Source: Variovorax sp. CF079 (GTDB taxonomy: Bacteria > Pseudomonadota > Gammaproteobacteria > Burkholderiales > Burkholderiaceae_C). Taken from it: a stretch of 64,000 nucleotides of DNA. Below, one piece after another: positions 42,220 through 51,553 of this stretch (positions are counted from its first letter, which is position 1; every line of letters begins with the position of its first letter). The position numbers were made by a program, and so were the translations under genes. The stretch spans positions 1 to 64,000 of the forward strand of contig NZ_FMZU01000029.1 in NCBI RefSeq assembly GCF_900101545.1, written 5' to 3'. Below the pieces are notes generated by a model. That model searched no databases. It was given only the letters and a program-made list of their open reading frames with translations, and had not been told where the DNA came from.

Positions 42220-45200
42220 ATGCAGTGTCGCCTCTGCCAATGTGAAAATCTGGCCGATGCCAACTTTTGTCAGGATTGCGGTGCCAAGCTCGAGCTGATT
42301 TGCAGCGGCTGTCATGCCGCGAATGCGGCAGCCAGCAAGTTCTGTCGTAAGTGCGGAACGCAGCTGACTCCGCAATCGGCGGTCGTTGCGGCAACGACGT
42401 TTGAACCTTCGCCGTCTGCGCGTCCTGGCGTGTCGGCCGAGGCTGTCGCGGCGGATCCGTACGTTCCCGCGTATCTGGCCGAGCGGTTCCGGCTGGGCCA
42501 CGCAGTACATCTCACGCAGCACGTCGGCGAGCGCAAGATCATCACCGCGCTGTTCGCGGACATCAAGGGCTCGATGGCGCTGCTCGACGGCATGGACCCG
42601 GAACTCGCGCGGCAGGTGATCGATCCGGCACTGCGCTTGATGATGACTGCCGTGTACCGCTACGAAGGCTATGTTGCCCAGGCGCTTGGTGACGGCATCT
42701 TCGCCTTCTTCGGCGCTCCGATCGCGCGCGAGGATCACGCCCGCCGGGCTCTCTATGCGGCGCTCAGCATGCAGGAGCAGATGAAAGGGTACGGCGCCCG
42801 GCTGCTGCGGGAATACGGGCTGCCCGCCATGCAGATCAGGGTGGGGATCCATACCGGTGAAGTGGTCGTGCGTTCGATCCCGACCGACGACCAGCGTGCG
42901 GACTATGTTCCGATCGGGCACTCGACGGGACTGGCGGCTCGCATTGAGCACGTCGCGGCACCCGGCGCAGTGGTCGTCAGCGAATCCACCCATCGCCTGA
43001 CGGAGGGCTACTTCGAGTTTCGCAGCCTGGGCAGCGTCCCGTTGAAAGGCGTCAGTGCGAACGTCAACCTCTTCGAAGTCACCGGCGTCGGCCCATTGCG
43101 TACCCGCCTCGAAGTGTCCGCCAGCCACGGTTTGGCACGGTTCGTCGGTCGCCAGCACGAGCTCGAACGGATGCAGGCGATGCTGCAGTTGGCCAAGGCG
43201 GGCGAAGGACAAATCATCGCGGTCATCGGCGAGGCGGGCGTGGGCAAGTCGCGCCTGTGTCACGAGTTCAAGCTGCTGGCGAGAGAGGGCTGCCTGATCT
43301 TGGAATGCAGTTCGGACTCCTACGGCAAGGCGTTTCCCTACCTGCCGTTGATCGACATGCTGAAGAGCTATCTGCAGATTGCGCCGGGCGACGACGACCG
43401 CCGTAAGCTGGAGAAGGTGACCGGCCGCGTGCTGGGGCTCGATCGCAGCCTCGATGACACGATCCCCTTCTTGTTGACCCTGTTGGGCGTCAGGGATCCC
43501 GCCGCGCCGATCGACAAGATGGATCCGCAGATTCGGCGCCGCCGGACGTTCGACGCAATTCAGCGACTGGTGCTGCGCGAAGCCGTCAACCAGCCGGTCT
43601 TGATGGTGATGGAGGACTTGCACTGGCTGGACGCCGAGAGTCAGAGCTTCCTGACGATGTTCGGCCGCGCCGTGGAAGGTGCGCGCATCCTGCTGCTCGT
43701 CAACTATCGTCCCGAGTACCAACCCAGCTGGGACGCTGCCACGTCGCACAGCCAATTGCGCTTGAAAGCGTTCGGGCGTGAGGATGCCGAAGCGTTGCTG
43801 ATCGCCTTGCTCGGAATAGCTCCCGCGCTCGCCGAGCTGAAATCGCTCATTGTCGAGAAGACGCAGGGAAATCCATTCTTCATGGAGGAGTACGTTCAGA
43901 CCCTGTTCGATCATGGTGTTCTGATGCGACGCGGTGAAGAGATCGTGCTCACCCGCGCATTGGCGACGATCGAGATGCCCGCAACGGTGCAGGGCGTGTT
44001 GGTGGCCCGCATCGACCGCTTGGAGCCCGAGCACAAGGCGTTTCTACAGATGCTTGCGGTGCTCGGCAATGCGTCCCCGCTGCGTCTCATCGAGCGTGTG
44101 GCGCAGAGTTCCGAAACGCAGCTCCAGGAGATGCTCGACCGCCTGCAGAGTGCCGAATTCATCTTCGAGCGAACGGTGTTCCCCGATGTGGAATACGTGT
44201 TCAAGCACGCACTCACCCGGGAGGCGGCCTACGGCGAGCTGCTGGCTGACACCAGGCGCATCTTGCATTCGCGTGTGGCGCAAGCGATGGAAGCGCATTT
44301 CAGCGATCACCTGGACGATCACTGCAGCGAGCTTGCCCATCACTATGCTTGCAGCGACAACGTGCCGAAGGCGGTCGATTTCCTGATGCGCGCCGGATCG
44401 CAAGCGATGCAACGCTCCGCCTACGCCACGGCAATCGATCATCTCAGCTCGTCGCTGACCATGCTGCCGGGACTTGCCGATCCGGCGGGGCGCGGCTCGC
44501 GCGAGTTGCAGATTCAATCGATGCTCGGGTCCGCATGGATGGCGACGCGCGGCTTTGCGGTGCCGGAGGTCGCCCAAGCCTACGAGCGGGCCCGCGAACT
44601 ATGCCAGGACACCACCGATAGCGCCGACCTCGTTCGGGTGCTTTCAGGATTGGGGTTGCTGTACATCAATCGGGGTGAACTGCGGTTGGCGCGCGATATC
44701 GGCGAGCAACTTCTGGGCTTGGCCGAGCGCAGGCTGGAAACCGAGCTGTTTGTGGGCGGCCACGAATTGCTCGGACTCACGTTGCTTCGGGTCGGCGACC
44801 TGATCGATTGCAGGTCGCATATGGAGCTGGCGGTTCAGCGCTACGAGGACGTGCACGATCACGCACTGCGCGACAGCCTGGGCCGGGATCCGAGGGTCTC
44901 CTGTCTTGCCTTCGGGGCGCTGGCGCTGTGGCTGTTGGGATACCCGGATCAGGCGGTTGCGGGCGTTGCGCAAGCGCAGCGGGCGGCGCATGCGGCAACG
45001 CCTCGGCACCCGTTCAGCCTCGCGTACGCGATGGCTTCATTGGCATGGGTCCATCAATTCCGCGGCGAAGCGTCGCTGGCTCTGCAAGCGGCCGAGGCGA
45101 CGACCGATTTCGCCACCGAGCAGGGTTTCCCGAGCTGGCTCGTCCACGGCCTGATCGTCCAAGGATGGGCCGAGGCCGAGCTAGGCAATACCGAAAGCGG

Positions 45201-45669
45201 ATTCACCCACATCGAGCAGGCGCTGTTAGCGTACAAGGCTACCGGTGCCAAGGTCTGGCAGCCGCTATTCCTGCTGTTGCAGGTTCAGGCGCTCTCGCGT
45301 GCCGGACAAATCGCCGAGGGACTGGAATCGGTCACCAAGGCGCTGGGCCTCGCCAGCGAGATGGGTACGTATTGGTGGGAGGCTGAGCTCTTTCGCGTCA
45401 GGGGAGAATTGCTTCTTGCCCTCTCCACGGAAAATGCCGCCGAGGCGCAGACCTGCTTCGAGCGCGCTCTTTCCATCGCCAGGAAGCAAAGCGCCAAGTC
45501 TCTTGAATTGCGCACATGCGTCAGCATGGTCCGGTTGGCGCGTCTCCATGGCGGGCACGCGCAGGCCTTGCTCGAACTTGCCTCCGTGTATGAATGGTTT
45601 ACCGAAGGCTTCGATGCGGCTGACTTGATCGAGGCGCGCGAGTTGCTTGGGAGGGCGGGGCAAGGCTGA
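42220..45669 (+). CDS. Class III nucleotidyl cyclase with double zinc ribbon, AAA ATPase and TPR domains
   Basis: An 1149-residue multidomain protein. Residues 1-46 form a double zinc ribbon (CRLCQCENLADANFCQDCG, then CSGCHAANAAASKFCRKCG). Residues about 103-290 form a class III cyclase domain with metal-binding aspartates in FADIKGSM (Asp114) and ALGDGIFAFFG (Asp158). The usual Asn-x-x-x-Arg site reads GHSTGLAARI, so Asn is replaced by Gly. A P-loop GEAGVGKS (338-345) starts the AAA/AfsR-like ATPase, with MVMEDLHWLDAES as Walker B. The last 450 residues are TPR-like. Cytoplasmic; cyclase activity is uncertain. Confidence 0.88.
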   Translation: MQCRLCQCENLADANFCQDCGAKLELICSGCHAANAAASKFCRKCGTQLTPQSAVVAATTFEPSPSARPGVSAEAVAADPYVPAYLAERFRLGHAVHLTQHVGERKIITALFADIKGSMALLDGMDPELARQVIDPALRLMMTAVYRYEGYVAQALGDGIFAFFGAPIAREDHARRALYAALSMQEQMKGYGARLLREYGLPAMQIRVGIHTGEVVVRSIPTDDQRADYVPIGHSTGLAARIEHVAAPGAVVVSESTHRLTEGYFEFRSLGSVPLKGVSANVNLFEVTGVGPLRTRLEVSASHGLARFVGRQHELERMQAMLQLAKAGEGQIIAVIGEAGVGKSRLCHEFKLLAREGCLILECSSDSYGKAFPYLPLIDMLKSYLQIAPGDDDRRKLEKVTGRVLGLDRSLDDTIPFLLTLLGVRDPAAPIDKMDPQIRRRRTFDAIQRLVLREAVNQPVLMVMEDLHWLDAESQSFLTMFGRAVEGARILLLVNYRPEYQPSWDAATSHSQLRLKAFGREDAEALLIALLGIAPALAELKSLIVEKTQGNPFFMEEYVQTLFDHGVLMRRGEEIVLTRALATIEMPATVQGVLVARIDRLEPEHKAFLQMLAVLGNASPLRLIERVAQSSETQLQEMLDRLQSAEFIFERTVFPDVEYVFKHALTREAAYGELLADTRRILHSRVAQAMEAHFSDHLDDHCSELAHHYACSDNVPKAVDFLMRAGSQAMQRSAYATAIDHLSSSLTMLPGLADPAGRGSRELQIQSMLGSAWMATRGFAVPEVAQAYERARELCQDTTDSADLVRVLSGLGLLYINRGELRLARDIGEQLLGLAERRLETELFVGGHELLGLTLLRVGDLIDCRSHMELAVQRYEDVHDHALRDSLGRDPRVSCLAFGALALWLLGYPDQAVAGVAQAQRAAHAATPRHPFSLAYAMASLAWVHQFRGEASLALQAAEATTDFATEQGFPSWLVHGLIVQGWAEAELGNTESGFTHIEQALLAYKATGAKVWQPLFLLLQVQALSRAGQIAEGLESVTKALGLASEMGTYWWEAELFRVRGELLLALSTENAAEAQTCFERALSIARKQSAKSLELRTCVSMVRLARLHGGHAQALLELASVYEWFTEGFDAADLIEARELLGRAGQG

Positions 45670-45673
45670 GCCT

Positions 45674-46174
45674 TCACTGATACTCGTCGCTCACGTTGCG
45701 TGCGGAATGGAAAGCCACGACACCCCAGTTCCGCGCTCCGGGGGCGGTGGATTTGTGCCAAACCCCGGGCGGAACGACGTGCCATCGATTTTCCAGTACG
45801 GCTGGGTTGCCTTGCCCATAACGATCCACGCGCCAGCCGTCCGTTGTCTGGACGTGCGTTTCCATGGCGCCATCCAGGGCAAACAGATACTGCGTGCTAT
45901 TCACATGCCGCTCGATGCTTGCGCCGCCGGCGCCGCGATTCACCACGACTCTGACGCTACCAATCGCCGCGGGCACTGGGCACCCAAGACACGAGAGATC
46001 CAATGCTGCAAAGGCTTCGGCAATGTTCGGGTTCTGCCGCAATTTCTCGCGTGCATTGGCGGCCGCCTGCCGCAGGACGCACAACACGTCGGGACGGCTC
46101 GCGAAGCGGTCCAGTTCTTCGGTGACCGGTCGTACCTCCGGGGTGATGCTCTGGTTGTTGGTCGGCTGCGCCAT
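45674..46174 (-). CDS. Cupin-like hypothetical protein (166 aa)
   Basis: Starts MAQPTNNQSITPEVRPVTEE. The N-terminal half is helical and the C-terminal half (GGASIERHVNSTQYLFALDG, then WHVVPPGVWHKSTAPGARNW) has the beta-rich, histidine-containing look of a cupin barrel. The P-P-G-x-W-H segment is where cupins place a metal ligand. No signal peptide. It converges on the cyclase gene with stops four bases apart. Function unknown. Confidence 0.6.
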   Translation of the reverse strand: MAQPTNNQSITPEVRPVTEELDRFASRPDVLCVLRQAAANAREKLRQNPNIAEAFAALDLSCLGCPVPAAIGSVRVVVNRGAGGASIERHVNSTQYLFALDGAMETHVQTTDGWRVDRYGQGNPAVLENRWHVVPPGVWHKSTAPGARNWGVVAFHSARNVSDEYQ

Positions 46175-46239
46175 GGGGATCTGTTTCTGACTTCGATGAT
46201 ATGCCCAAGTTCTTGAAGGACAGCAGGTGCGAAGCCCAT

Positions 46240-46373
46240 ATTGAGCAGATGCCTCGCACGTGCAGTCCGCCATATTCGGCAAGCTCCGTCGGTAGGCGCT
46301 CGAGCGCCGGCGACTGAGTATCAAGGTTGGGGCCGGTGAAGGAGACCTGCGTCAAATCCATTTCTACACTCAT
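46240..46373 (-). pseudogene. N-terminal remnant of a conserved hypothetical gene
   Basis: Reads MSVEMDLTQVSFTGPNLDTQ, then PALERLPTELAEYGGLHVRG, after which the reading fails. The S-F-T-G-P-x-L and Y-x-G-G-L-H-x-R-G pattern resembles, from memory, a SMI1/KNR4-like or related hypothetical family in which these motifs are further apart. This implies an internal deletion. Low confidence in the name, moderate confidence that it is a gene fragment. Confidence 0.4.
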
Positions 46374-46674
46374 TGTTGCGCGCGGCGACGCGGATTCAGG
46401 TGGCGGCGGCGGCCGCTTCTGGCTGCGAGTCCGGCCCTACCGGTGGGGAAGACTGTGCCGCGGCACCAGACCCGTTGCCGCCTTTCGAGCTGTCAGTCTG
46501 AAGGTCCGCAATGTCGACGAGAGAGGTCTGCGGTTCAAGATCTTCAATGGACGATGAGGCGCCTGGGTTATTGCGAGTGTCTTGAGAAAACGGTGCAATG
46601 TCATTTCGTTCTCTTACTAACCCGCGCGCCCGGGGGCACGGTCCGCGGTCCATTGCCGGCTCAGCTACCGCCGT
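46374..46674. other. Intergenic, no gene recognised
   Basis: 300 bases upstream of the remnant and beyond the DnaJ-like stop. One minus-strand frame (46396-46653) is rich in Ser, Gly, Ala and Asp but has no convincing start. I see no RNA gene. Confidence 0.35.
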
Positions 46675-47838
46675 CTACAGGCCTCGTTCCCAGGCGCGTA
46701 GCCCCCGATTCCATGCGCGAAGGCGGTCGTCCAATGCTTCTCCGCCAGCGCCCGAGCTGGTGGCCGAGAGCTGGTCGAGCAGGATCTGCTGATCGGTGCT
46801 GAGCTGTTGCGGAAATATCGGCGCCAGCGTGACCAGATGGTCGCCACGCGTGCCGCGGCACTGCACCGGGAAGCCCTGGCCCTTCAAGCGGTAAGACAGC
46901 CGGTCGCGGCTCAGCTGCAGCGCTTGGAAGCCGGTGACGGTCGGCACCTTGACCTGCCGATTGGCGATCCACGCGAATCCATCGACCGGCATCTCGCATC
47001 GAATGGTGCCGTCGTCGTCGAGCTTGAAGAACGCGTGCTCCGACACCTCGACGCGAATCTCGACGTCGGCGGGAGGGCCTTCGGCTCGCACGCGCCATCC
47101 GTCGACATGGAGCAGATCGCCATCGCGCACGCCGTGCGGAATGCGCACGTTCATCTTGTAGCCGCGCGGCTCCTTCTTGCCGACCCCGCCGCACGCCGCG
47201 CACGGCTGCCTCGCGATGCCGCCGCCCAAGCAAGCCTCGCACTCGGTCACACCGGCGGGCCAACCGAAAAAGGAGCGCTTCGGGATCGCACCCGACCCCC
47301 CGCACCGAGCGCAATTCCCGCCCATCACCCGGTGCCCGGCGCCCGCGCAGGTGGCGCAGATGTCGGTGACCTTGCCCCGCAGCACCTTGATGCAACCGAC
47401 GGCCGCTTCCTCCAGAGTCATCCTGACCTTGCGGTGCAGGGGTCGGCGCTGCCGTTCCGTGCCGGCCGCGCGGGATGCCGTCGTAGCTTGGTCGGCGTCG
47501 AATCCGTCGGGGGTGTTGTTGTCCGGTGCGCCGGGCGTGTCGACGTCGGCGTTCGCCCGGGCACCGAATCCGGCGCGGCGGATCTCTTCGAATGCCTGGT
47601 TGATGCGCTGCATCTTGGCAACAGCACCGGCGCTGTCATTGCGGTCCGGATGCCATTGCGAGGCGAGCCGGCGCCATGCCGCCTTCACCTCGCGCTCGGT
47701 CGCGTCAGGTGCCAATCCCAGTTCGGCGAAAGCGTTCTCGGTGCCCAAATCCAAAGACCTTGTCCAGGGAAGCCGTCCAGATGGAAGCCCATGGAGGCGG
47801 CGGCCTGTTAGCGTGAATGTTATCCGAGGGAGCGGCAT
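46675..47838 (-). CDS. DnaJ-like co-chaperone (J domain plus cysteine-rich zinc domain)
   Basis: A 387-residue protein. The J domain is at about 33-95 with the essential HPD at 63-65 (LASQWHPDRND). The linker is not Gly/Phe-rich as in DnaJ. The zinc-binding region has four C-x-x-C motifs: CATCAGAG, CARCGGSG, CEACLGGG and CAACGGVG. The C-terminal substrate domains include YKMNVRIPHGVRDGDLLHVD. It would stimulate an Hsp70 ATPase. It is a divergent second DnaJ rather than the main one. The first 30 residues are unlike the family and a later TTG start is possible. No dnaK or grpE is near. Confidence 0.83.
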   Translation of the reverse strand: MPLPRITFTLTGRRLHGLPSGRLPWTRSLDLGTENAFAELGLAPDATEREVKAAWRRLASQWHPDRNDSAGAVAKMQRINQAFEEIRRAGFGARANADVDTPGAPDNNTPDGFDADQATTASRAAGTERQRRPLHRKVRMTLEEAAVGCIKVLRGKVTDICATCAGAGHRVMGGNCARCGGSGAIPKRSFFGWPAGVTECEACLGGGIARQPCAACGGVGKKEPRGYKMNVRIPHGVRDGDLLHVDGWRVRAEGPPADVEIRVEVSEHAFFKLDDDGTIRCEMPVDGFAWIANRQVKVPTVTGFQALQLSRDRLSYRLKGQGFPVQCRGTRGDHLVTLAPIFPQQLSTDQQILLDQLSATSSGAGGEALDDRLRAWNRGLRAWERGL

Positions 47839-48457
47839 GCAAGCCGTGTGCCACGCGCGGCGAGGCCACGCTGCGCTGAACAGTCGCGGTTCAAAATACG
47901 TGCGGCGCGCCACGTTGGTTTGTGCAACGTGCGAACGCCGCCCCGGGAGGTCCGAGCGGGCCGCGGCCCGTTGGTCCCGCGCATCGACGACACCGACTTG
48001 CGGTTCCATGGGGCGGCCGACAAAGGGCCGCATAAAGCTCGGAAGCACCCTCTCGTGCCGTGCTCTTGCGGTCGAACCCGGAGCTTTGGAGGCGAGGGCG
48101 CTCACACGCCCGCACCTTGGATGGTTTCCTGTGCATCCGACGGACAGGGTTTCGGATTCGGTGCGTTTGCGCGGATGACGGTTGGCCTTTAGGCCGGAGT
48201 CTGAACTGAAGCTGGAACTATCGAATGACCGCCTGCATCGCAAGGGGACATTCGAGTCAGCGGGATGAAGGTCCGCAAGTGGGCCGACGTTCCAGTTCGC
48301 GGTCCAGGCTCGAAGGTCAGCTTCCGCTTGCACATCAGACTTGCAGCGACCACCGCCGAGACTGCGCGGGGCCGACGCACACGATGCCTACGCATCGCCA
48401 AGGTAACGCCGCGCTGCCGACTGGCCAACGCCCTGACGAGGAGGCGAGCGCGATTTT
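47839..48457. other. Intergenic, no gene recognised
   Basis: 619 bases between the DnaJ-like gene and the P450 gene stop. Arginine- and proline-rich frames appear in several phases, as in non-coding GC-rich sequence. No recognisable protein, RNA gene or strong terminator was found. Confidence 0.4.
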
Positions 48458-49909
48458 TCAGGCCTCAGCGTTAATGCCGTGCTCGCGCACATTCATCCTC
48501 AATCCCACCGGCGCCATGGCCAGCTGCAGCCGTTCGCGCGGCTCCTTGCCGTCGGCCGTGCTTACGTTTTGGATGTCGAAGCGACTCAACAGAACCGCCA
48601 TCGCCATCTTCATTTCAACCAAGGCCAGGTAGCGCCCGGGGCAGATGCGCGGGCCAGCACCGAAGGGCATGGAGATACGCTTGGCGGCGCTGGCGTTCTG
48701 CCCGGGGTGGCCGTCGGCCAACCAGCGTTCGGGGTTGAAGCGGCCGGCATCGCGAATGTGGAATTCACTCACCGCGTCGCGCCGCATGACCGCGATCACC
48801 ACCATGCCGGCCGGGATGTGCACGTCACCCAGCGTGGTGTCGCGCAGGGCTTGCATGGCGTTCTGCGGAGCCACGGGCTTCAGGCGCATGGTTTCGTGGG
48901 CGCAGGCTTCCACATAGTCCAGTTGACCAATCTGGTCGACGGTGGGCGGCTCGCCATCGGCGCACACGCGGCGCACCTCCGCGGTGGCCTCGGCCAGAGC
49001 CTGCGGGTTTTGCCATAGCAAGTGGATCATCCAAGCCAGCGTGTTTGCGGTGGTGTCTTCTCCGGCCAGTAGCATGGTGAGCACGTTGCCTGCCACTTGC
49101 TTGTCGTCCATCCCACTGTCGGGTTCGTCAGCGGCAACCAGCATGGCCTCCAGCAGGTTGGATGGGTGCTCGCGCAGGGCCGGGTTCGCCTGTAGTCGCC
49201 TGCGCCCTTGCGCAATGAAGCCGTCGACCGCCGCATTCACCTCGGCCACGCTGCGCACCAGAGCGCGATCTTCGACCGACGGGAACCAGCGCCACAGCGG
49301 AAGTGGCGCGAAGATGCGCTTGAACACGGCCGGAAAGATGCGGTTCAGGTGTTTCTGAATCACATCTTCGTCGCTTTGCAGCGTGTTGACCTCGGCGCCG
49401 AACGCCAAACCGGCAATCGCGTCCACTGTGAAGCGCATCAGATCGGCCTGCAGATCAATGGTGGTGCCATGACGCGCGGCCTGCTGCCAGCGTTGGGCCA
49501 GGCGCAGTCCAACGCGCTGCAGGGCGGGGTGATAGCGCTTCACGTGACCGGGATCGAAGGCGGCCATCACCATGCGTCGCTGGCGCCGCCAAGTGTCGCC
49601 GTTGGCACCAAACACACCACCCATAAGACCGAGTTCCGTCCAAACCTGTTCGAGCTTGGTGGTACGGCGAAAGCCATCGGGGCGGTCACGCAGGGCTGTG
49701 GCGATCAGTTCATGGTCTCCCACCACCACCGCGCGGCGAGGGCCCAGGCGCAGTTTGAAGATCGGCCCGTGCTCCTCGCACCACTGCTCAAGTTGCAGGT
49801 GCAGCCGAGTGGAGTCAATCTGAAGCAGGTTGCCGAACACCGGCACACCGTGTGGGCCGGGCAGGTCGTCGAACTGGCGCAGCCGGCTCGCCGCGGTGGG
49901 CGTATTCAT
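48458..49909 (-). CDS. Cytochrome P450
   Basis: A 483-residue P450 of the CYP102/CYP4-like type, without membrane anchor or reductase domain. Key features are the I-helix LLAGEDTTANTLAW (282-287), the ExxR in HETMRLKP (Glu339, Arg342), the FNPERW motif and the heme loop FGAGPRICPGRYLAL (Cys423). It catalyses oxygen insertion with electrons from a separate ferredoxin system; none is encoded nearby. The ATG at 49909 fits the usual P-G-P-x-G-x-P-x-x-G-N start. A broken AraC-type regulator gene lies directly upstream. Confidence 0.92.
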   Translation of the reverse strand: MNTPTAASRLRQFDDLPGPHGVPVFGNLLQIDSTRLHLQLEQWCEEHGPIFKLRLGPRRAVVVGDHELIATALRDRPDGFRRTTKLEQVWTELGLMGGVFGANGDTWRRQRRMVMAAFDPGHVKRYHPALQRVGLRLAQRWQQAARHGTTIDLQADLMRFTVDAIAGLAFGAEVNTLQSDEDVIQKHLNRIFPAVFKRIFAPLPLWRWFPSVEDRALVRSVAEVNAAVDGFIAQGRRRLQANPALREHPSNLLEAMLVAADEPDSGMDDKQVAGNVLTMLLAGEDTTANTLAWMIHLLWQNPQALAEATAEVRRVCADGEPPTVDQIGQLDYVEACAHETMRLKPVAPQNAMQALRDTTLGDVHIPAGMVVIAVMRRDAVSEFHIRDAGRFNPERWLADGHPGQNASAAKRISMPFGAGPRICPGRYLALVEMKMAMAVLLSRFDIQNVSTADGKEPRERLQLAMAPVGLRMNVREHGINAEA

Positions 49910-49984
49910 AGCGTTGCTGGCCGCCACGAGCGGCGCAAAGAGCGAAGGTCGTGCAAGATGGCCATCCTTAATCGGATTGGTCAA

Positions 49985-50372
49985 GTATCGGGCAGTTTTG
50001 AGGTTGATGTGGATGTTGTCTCGTGTCGCCGGGCTGCGCCAGAAGCTGGGCCGTCCGGCCGGCACCAGCAGCGCGTCGCCAGGCCGCCACGGGCCGGTAC
50101 CCGACTTGCGACCCGTGTCGCTGCAGCAGCGCTGTCGGGGTCGAGCGCCGCAGCAGGATGCTGTGACTGCTGAGCGGCGGGACGTACAGGTCTCCCGCGG
50201 GTCCGATCTGGTGCCAAACGAAGCGGCCGCGCCACGTGCGGCCGTCGCTCGAGCGGTGAACCTAGTGAGGAGCCGCCTGCCACGGCTCATCCACCAGCGA
50301 AGATTCGACCGCGGACCAACGCGCAGCATCGAAGCCGGGCAGATGGCGCGAACCGGCGGCAATCTCGTTCAT
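49985..50372 (-). pseudogene. AraC-family regulator gene, N-terminal part, inactivated
   Basis: From the ATG at 50372 the frame reads MNEIAAGSRHLPGFDAARWS and reaches an in-frame TAG near 50264. It continues RFVWHQIGPAGDLYVPPLSS, which is the cupin part of an AraC-type sensor domain. After a frameshift near 50110 comes GPWRPGDALLVPAGRPSFWR and DNIHINL, typical of the same domain. The helix-turn-helix half is missing. One stop, one shift and a deletion show a dead gene, perhaps the former regulator of the P450. Confidence 0.7.
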
Positions 50373-50490
50373 CGACGTGTCTCCAGGTTTCGGGCAGCGC
50401 GCGTAGACCCGATTCTGGCGGATTGGAAGCCTCGCGCTTGGCGAGTCTCACTGAAACAAGGCACCTTGCAGCCAAGCCGGCGCGACGCTG

Positions 50491-51486
50491 CTATTCCGGC
50501 TTGATGTTGAGTTTGTCGAGCACGCCTTGCCAGGTCCTGCGATCGTCTTCGATGTACTTGGCAAGCTGGTCGGGCGTGCCGGGCCGCGGATAGGTCCCCA
50601 GCTCGCGCGACTTGGCGACCACATCGGGCAGCAGCAGCGCTTCGCCCATGTCCTTGTTGAGCTTGGCGAGGATGGCGGGATCCACGCCCTTCTTCGCGAT
50701 CACCGCGAACCAGCCGAACGCCACGGCGCCCGGCACCGTCGAAGTGGCCAAGGGCAGCTGCTCGAGGCCGGGTTCGACGCGGTCGCTCAGCGACGCCAGA
50801 ATCCGCAACTTGCCGGCCTGAACGTTGCCTGCGACAACGTTGTAGGTCTCGACCATCATCTTGGTCTGGCCACCGAGCGTGGCCTGCATGGCCTGGGCGC
50901 CACCCGGGTAGTGCACTTCAAGGAACTGCGCGCCCGACTGCAGGCCCAGCAGCGCCGAAGCAAGGTGCGGCGCGGTGCCGCGGCCGTTGTCGGCCACCTC
51001 GATACCCTGTGGCTTGGCCTTTGCGGCAGCAATGAACTCGCCGAGCGTCTTGTAGGGCGAGTCGCCCGGAACGGCGAGCACGAAGGGCGCCACGGCCGCC
51101 AGGGTGACCGGCACGAAGTCGCGGTTGAAGTCGTAGCTCACGCCCTTGATGGTGCTGGGCGCGACAGAGATGGCCGAGCCCTGGACGAAGCCGAAGGTGG
51201 TGCCATCGGTCGGCCCGGTCAGGAGTGTGTTCATGCCGATCACCCCGCTGCCGCCCGGCTTGTTGTCGACCACCACCGATTGGCCCCACTTCTGGGTGAG
51301 CTTGGCGCCGACGAAGCGGATCAGCACGTCGGGCGCAGAACCGGCGGGGAATGGGACCACGAAGCGCACCGGCTGACTCGGCCACTTCGCGGCAGCGGAC
51401 TGCGCCTGCGCCTCGGGTATCACTGCGACCATCGACACTGCGAGTGCGAGTGCGAGAAGCGATCGGCGAAGGTTCATTCGATCCAT
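50491..51486 (-). CDS. Bug-family tripartite tricarboxylate receptor (meta-cleavage operon)
   Basis: A 331-residue exported receptor, last gene of the meta-cleavage operon. The signal is LRRSLLALALAVSMVAVIPE, cleaved near AQAQ. The mature start is QPVRFVVPFPAGSAPDVLIR, with the family segment FLEVHYPGGAQAMQATLGGQ. The ATG at 51486 has GGAGAC upstream; one at 51477 is also possible. It follows the aldolase gene by 67 bases. The likely ligand is the aromatic acid degraded by the operon. No TctAB genes are present. Confidence 0.9.
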   Translation of the reverse strand: MDRMNLRRSLLALALAVSMVAVIPEAQAQSAAAKWPSQPVRFVVPFPAGSAPDVLIRFVGAKLTQKWGQSVVVDNKPGGSGVIGMNTLLTGPTDGTTFGFVQGSAISVAPSTIKGVSYDFNRDFVPVTLAAVAPFVLAVPGDSPYKTLGEFIAAAKAKPQGIEVADNGRGTAPHLASALLGLQSGAQFLEVHYPGGAQAMQATLGGQTKMMVETYNVVAGNVQAGKLRILASLSDRVEPGLEQLPLATSTVPGAVAFGWFAVIAKKGVDPAILAKLNKDMGEALLLPDVVAKSRELGTYPRPGTPDQLAKYIEDDRRTWQGVLDKLNIKPE

Positions 51487-51553
51487 GGAAGTCTCCTTGT
51501 TATTTCTTTGACAAATTGCCAGCAGCTGCGGCAATGCGCGAACGGTCGAAGCC

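Noticed and set aside
41299..44034. A 911-codon open frame on the minus strand opposite the amine oxidase and cyclase genes
   Set aside because: It is antisense to two genes with clear domains, has histidine/arginine/glutamine-rich composition typical of the reverse phase of GC-rich genes, and shows no domain of its own.
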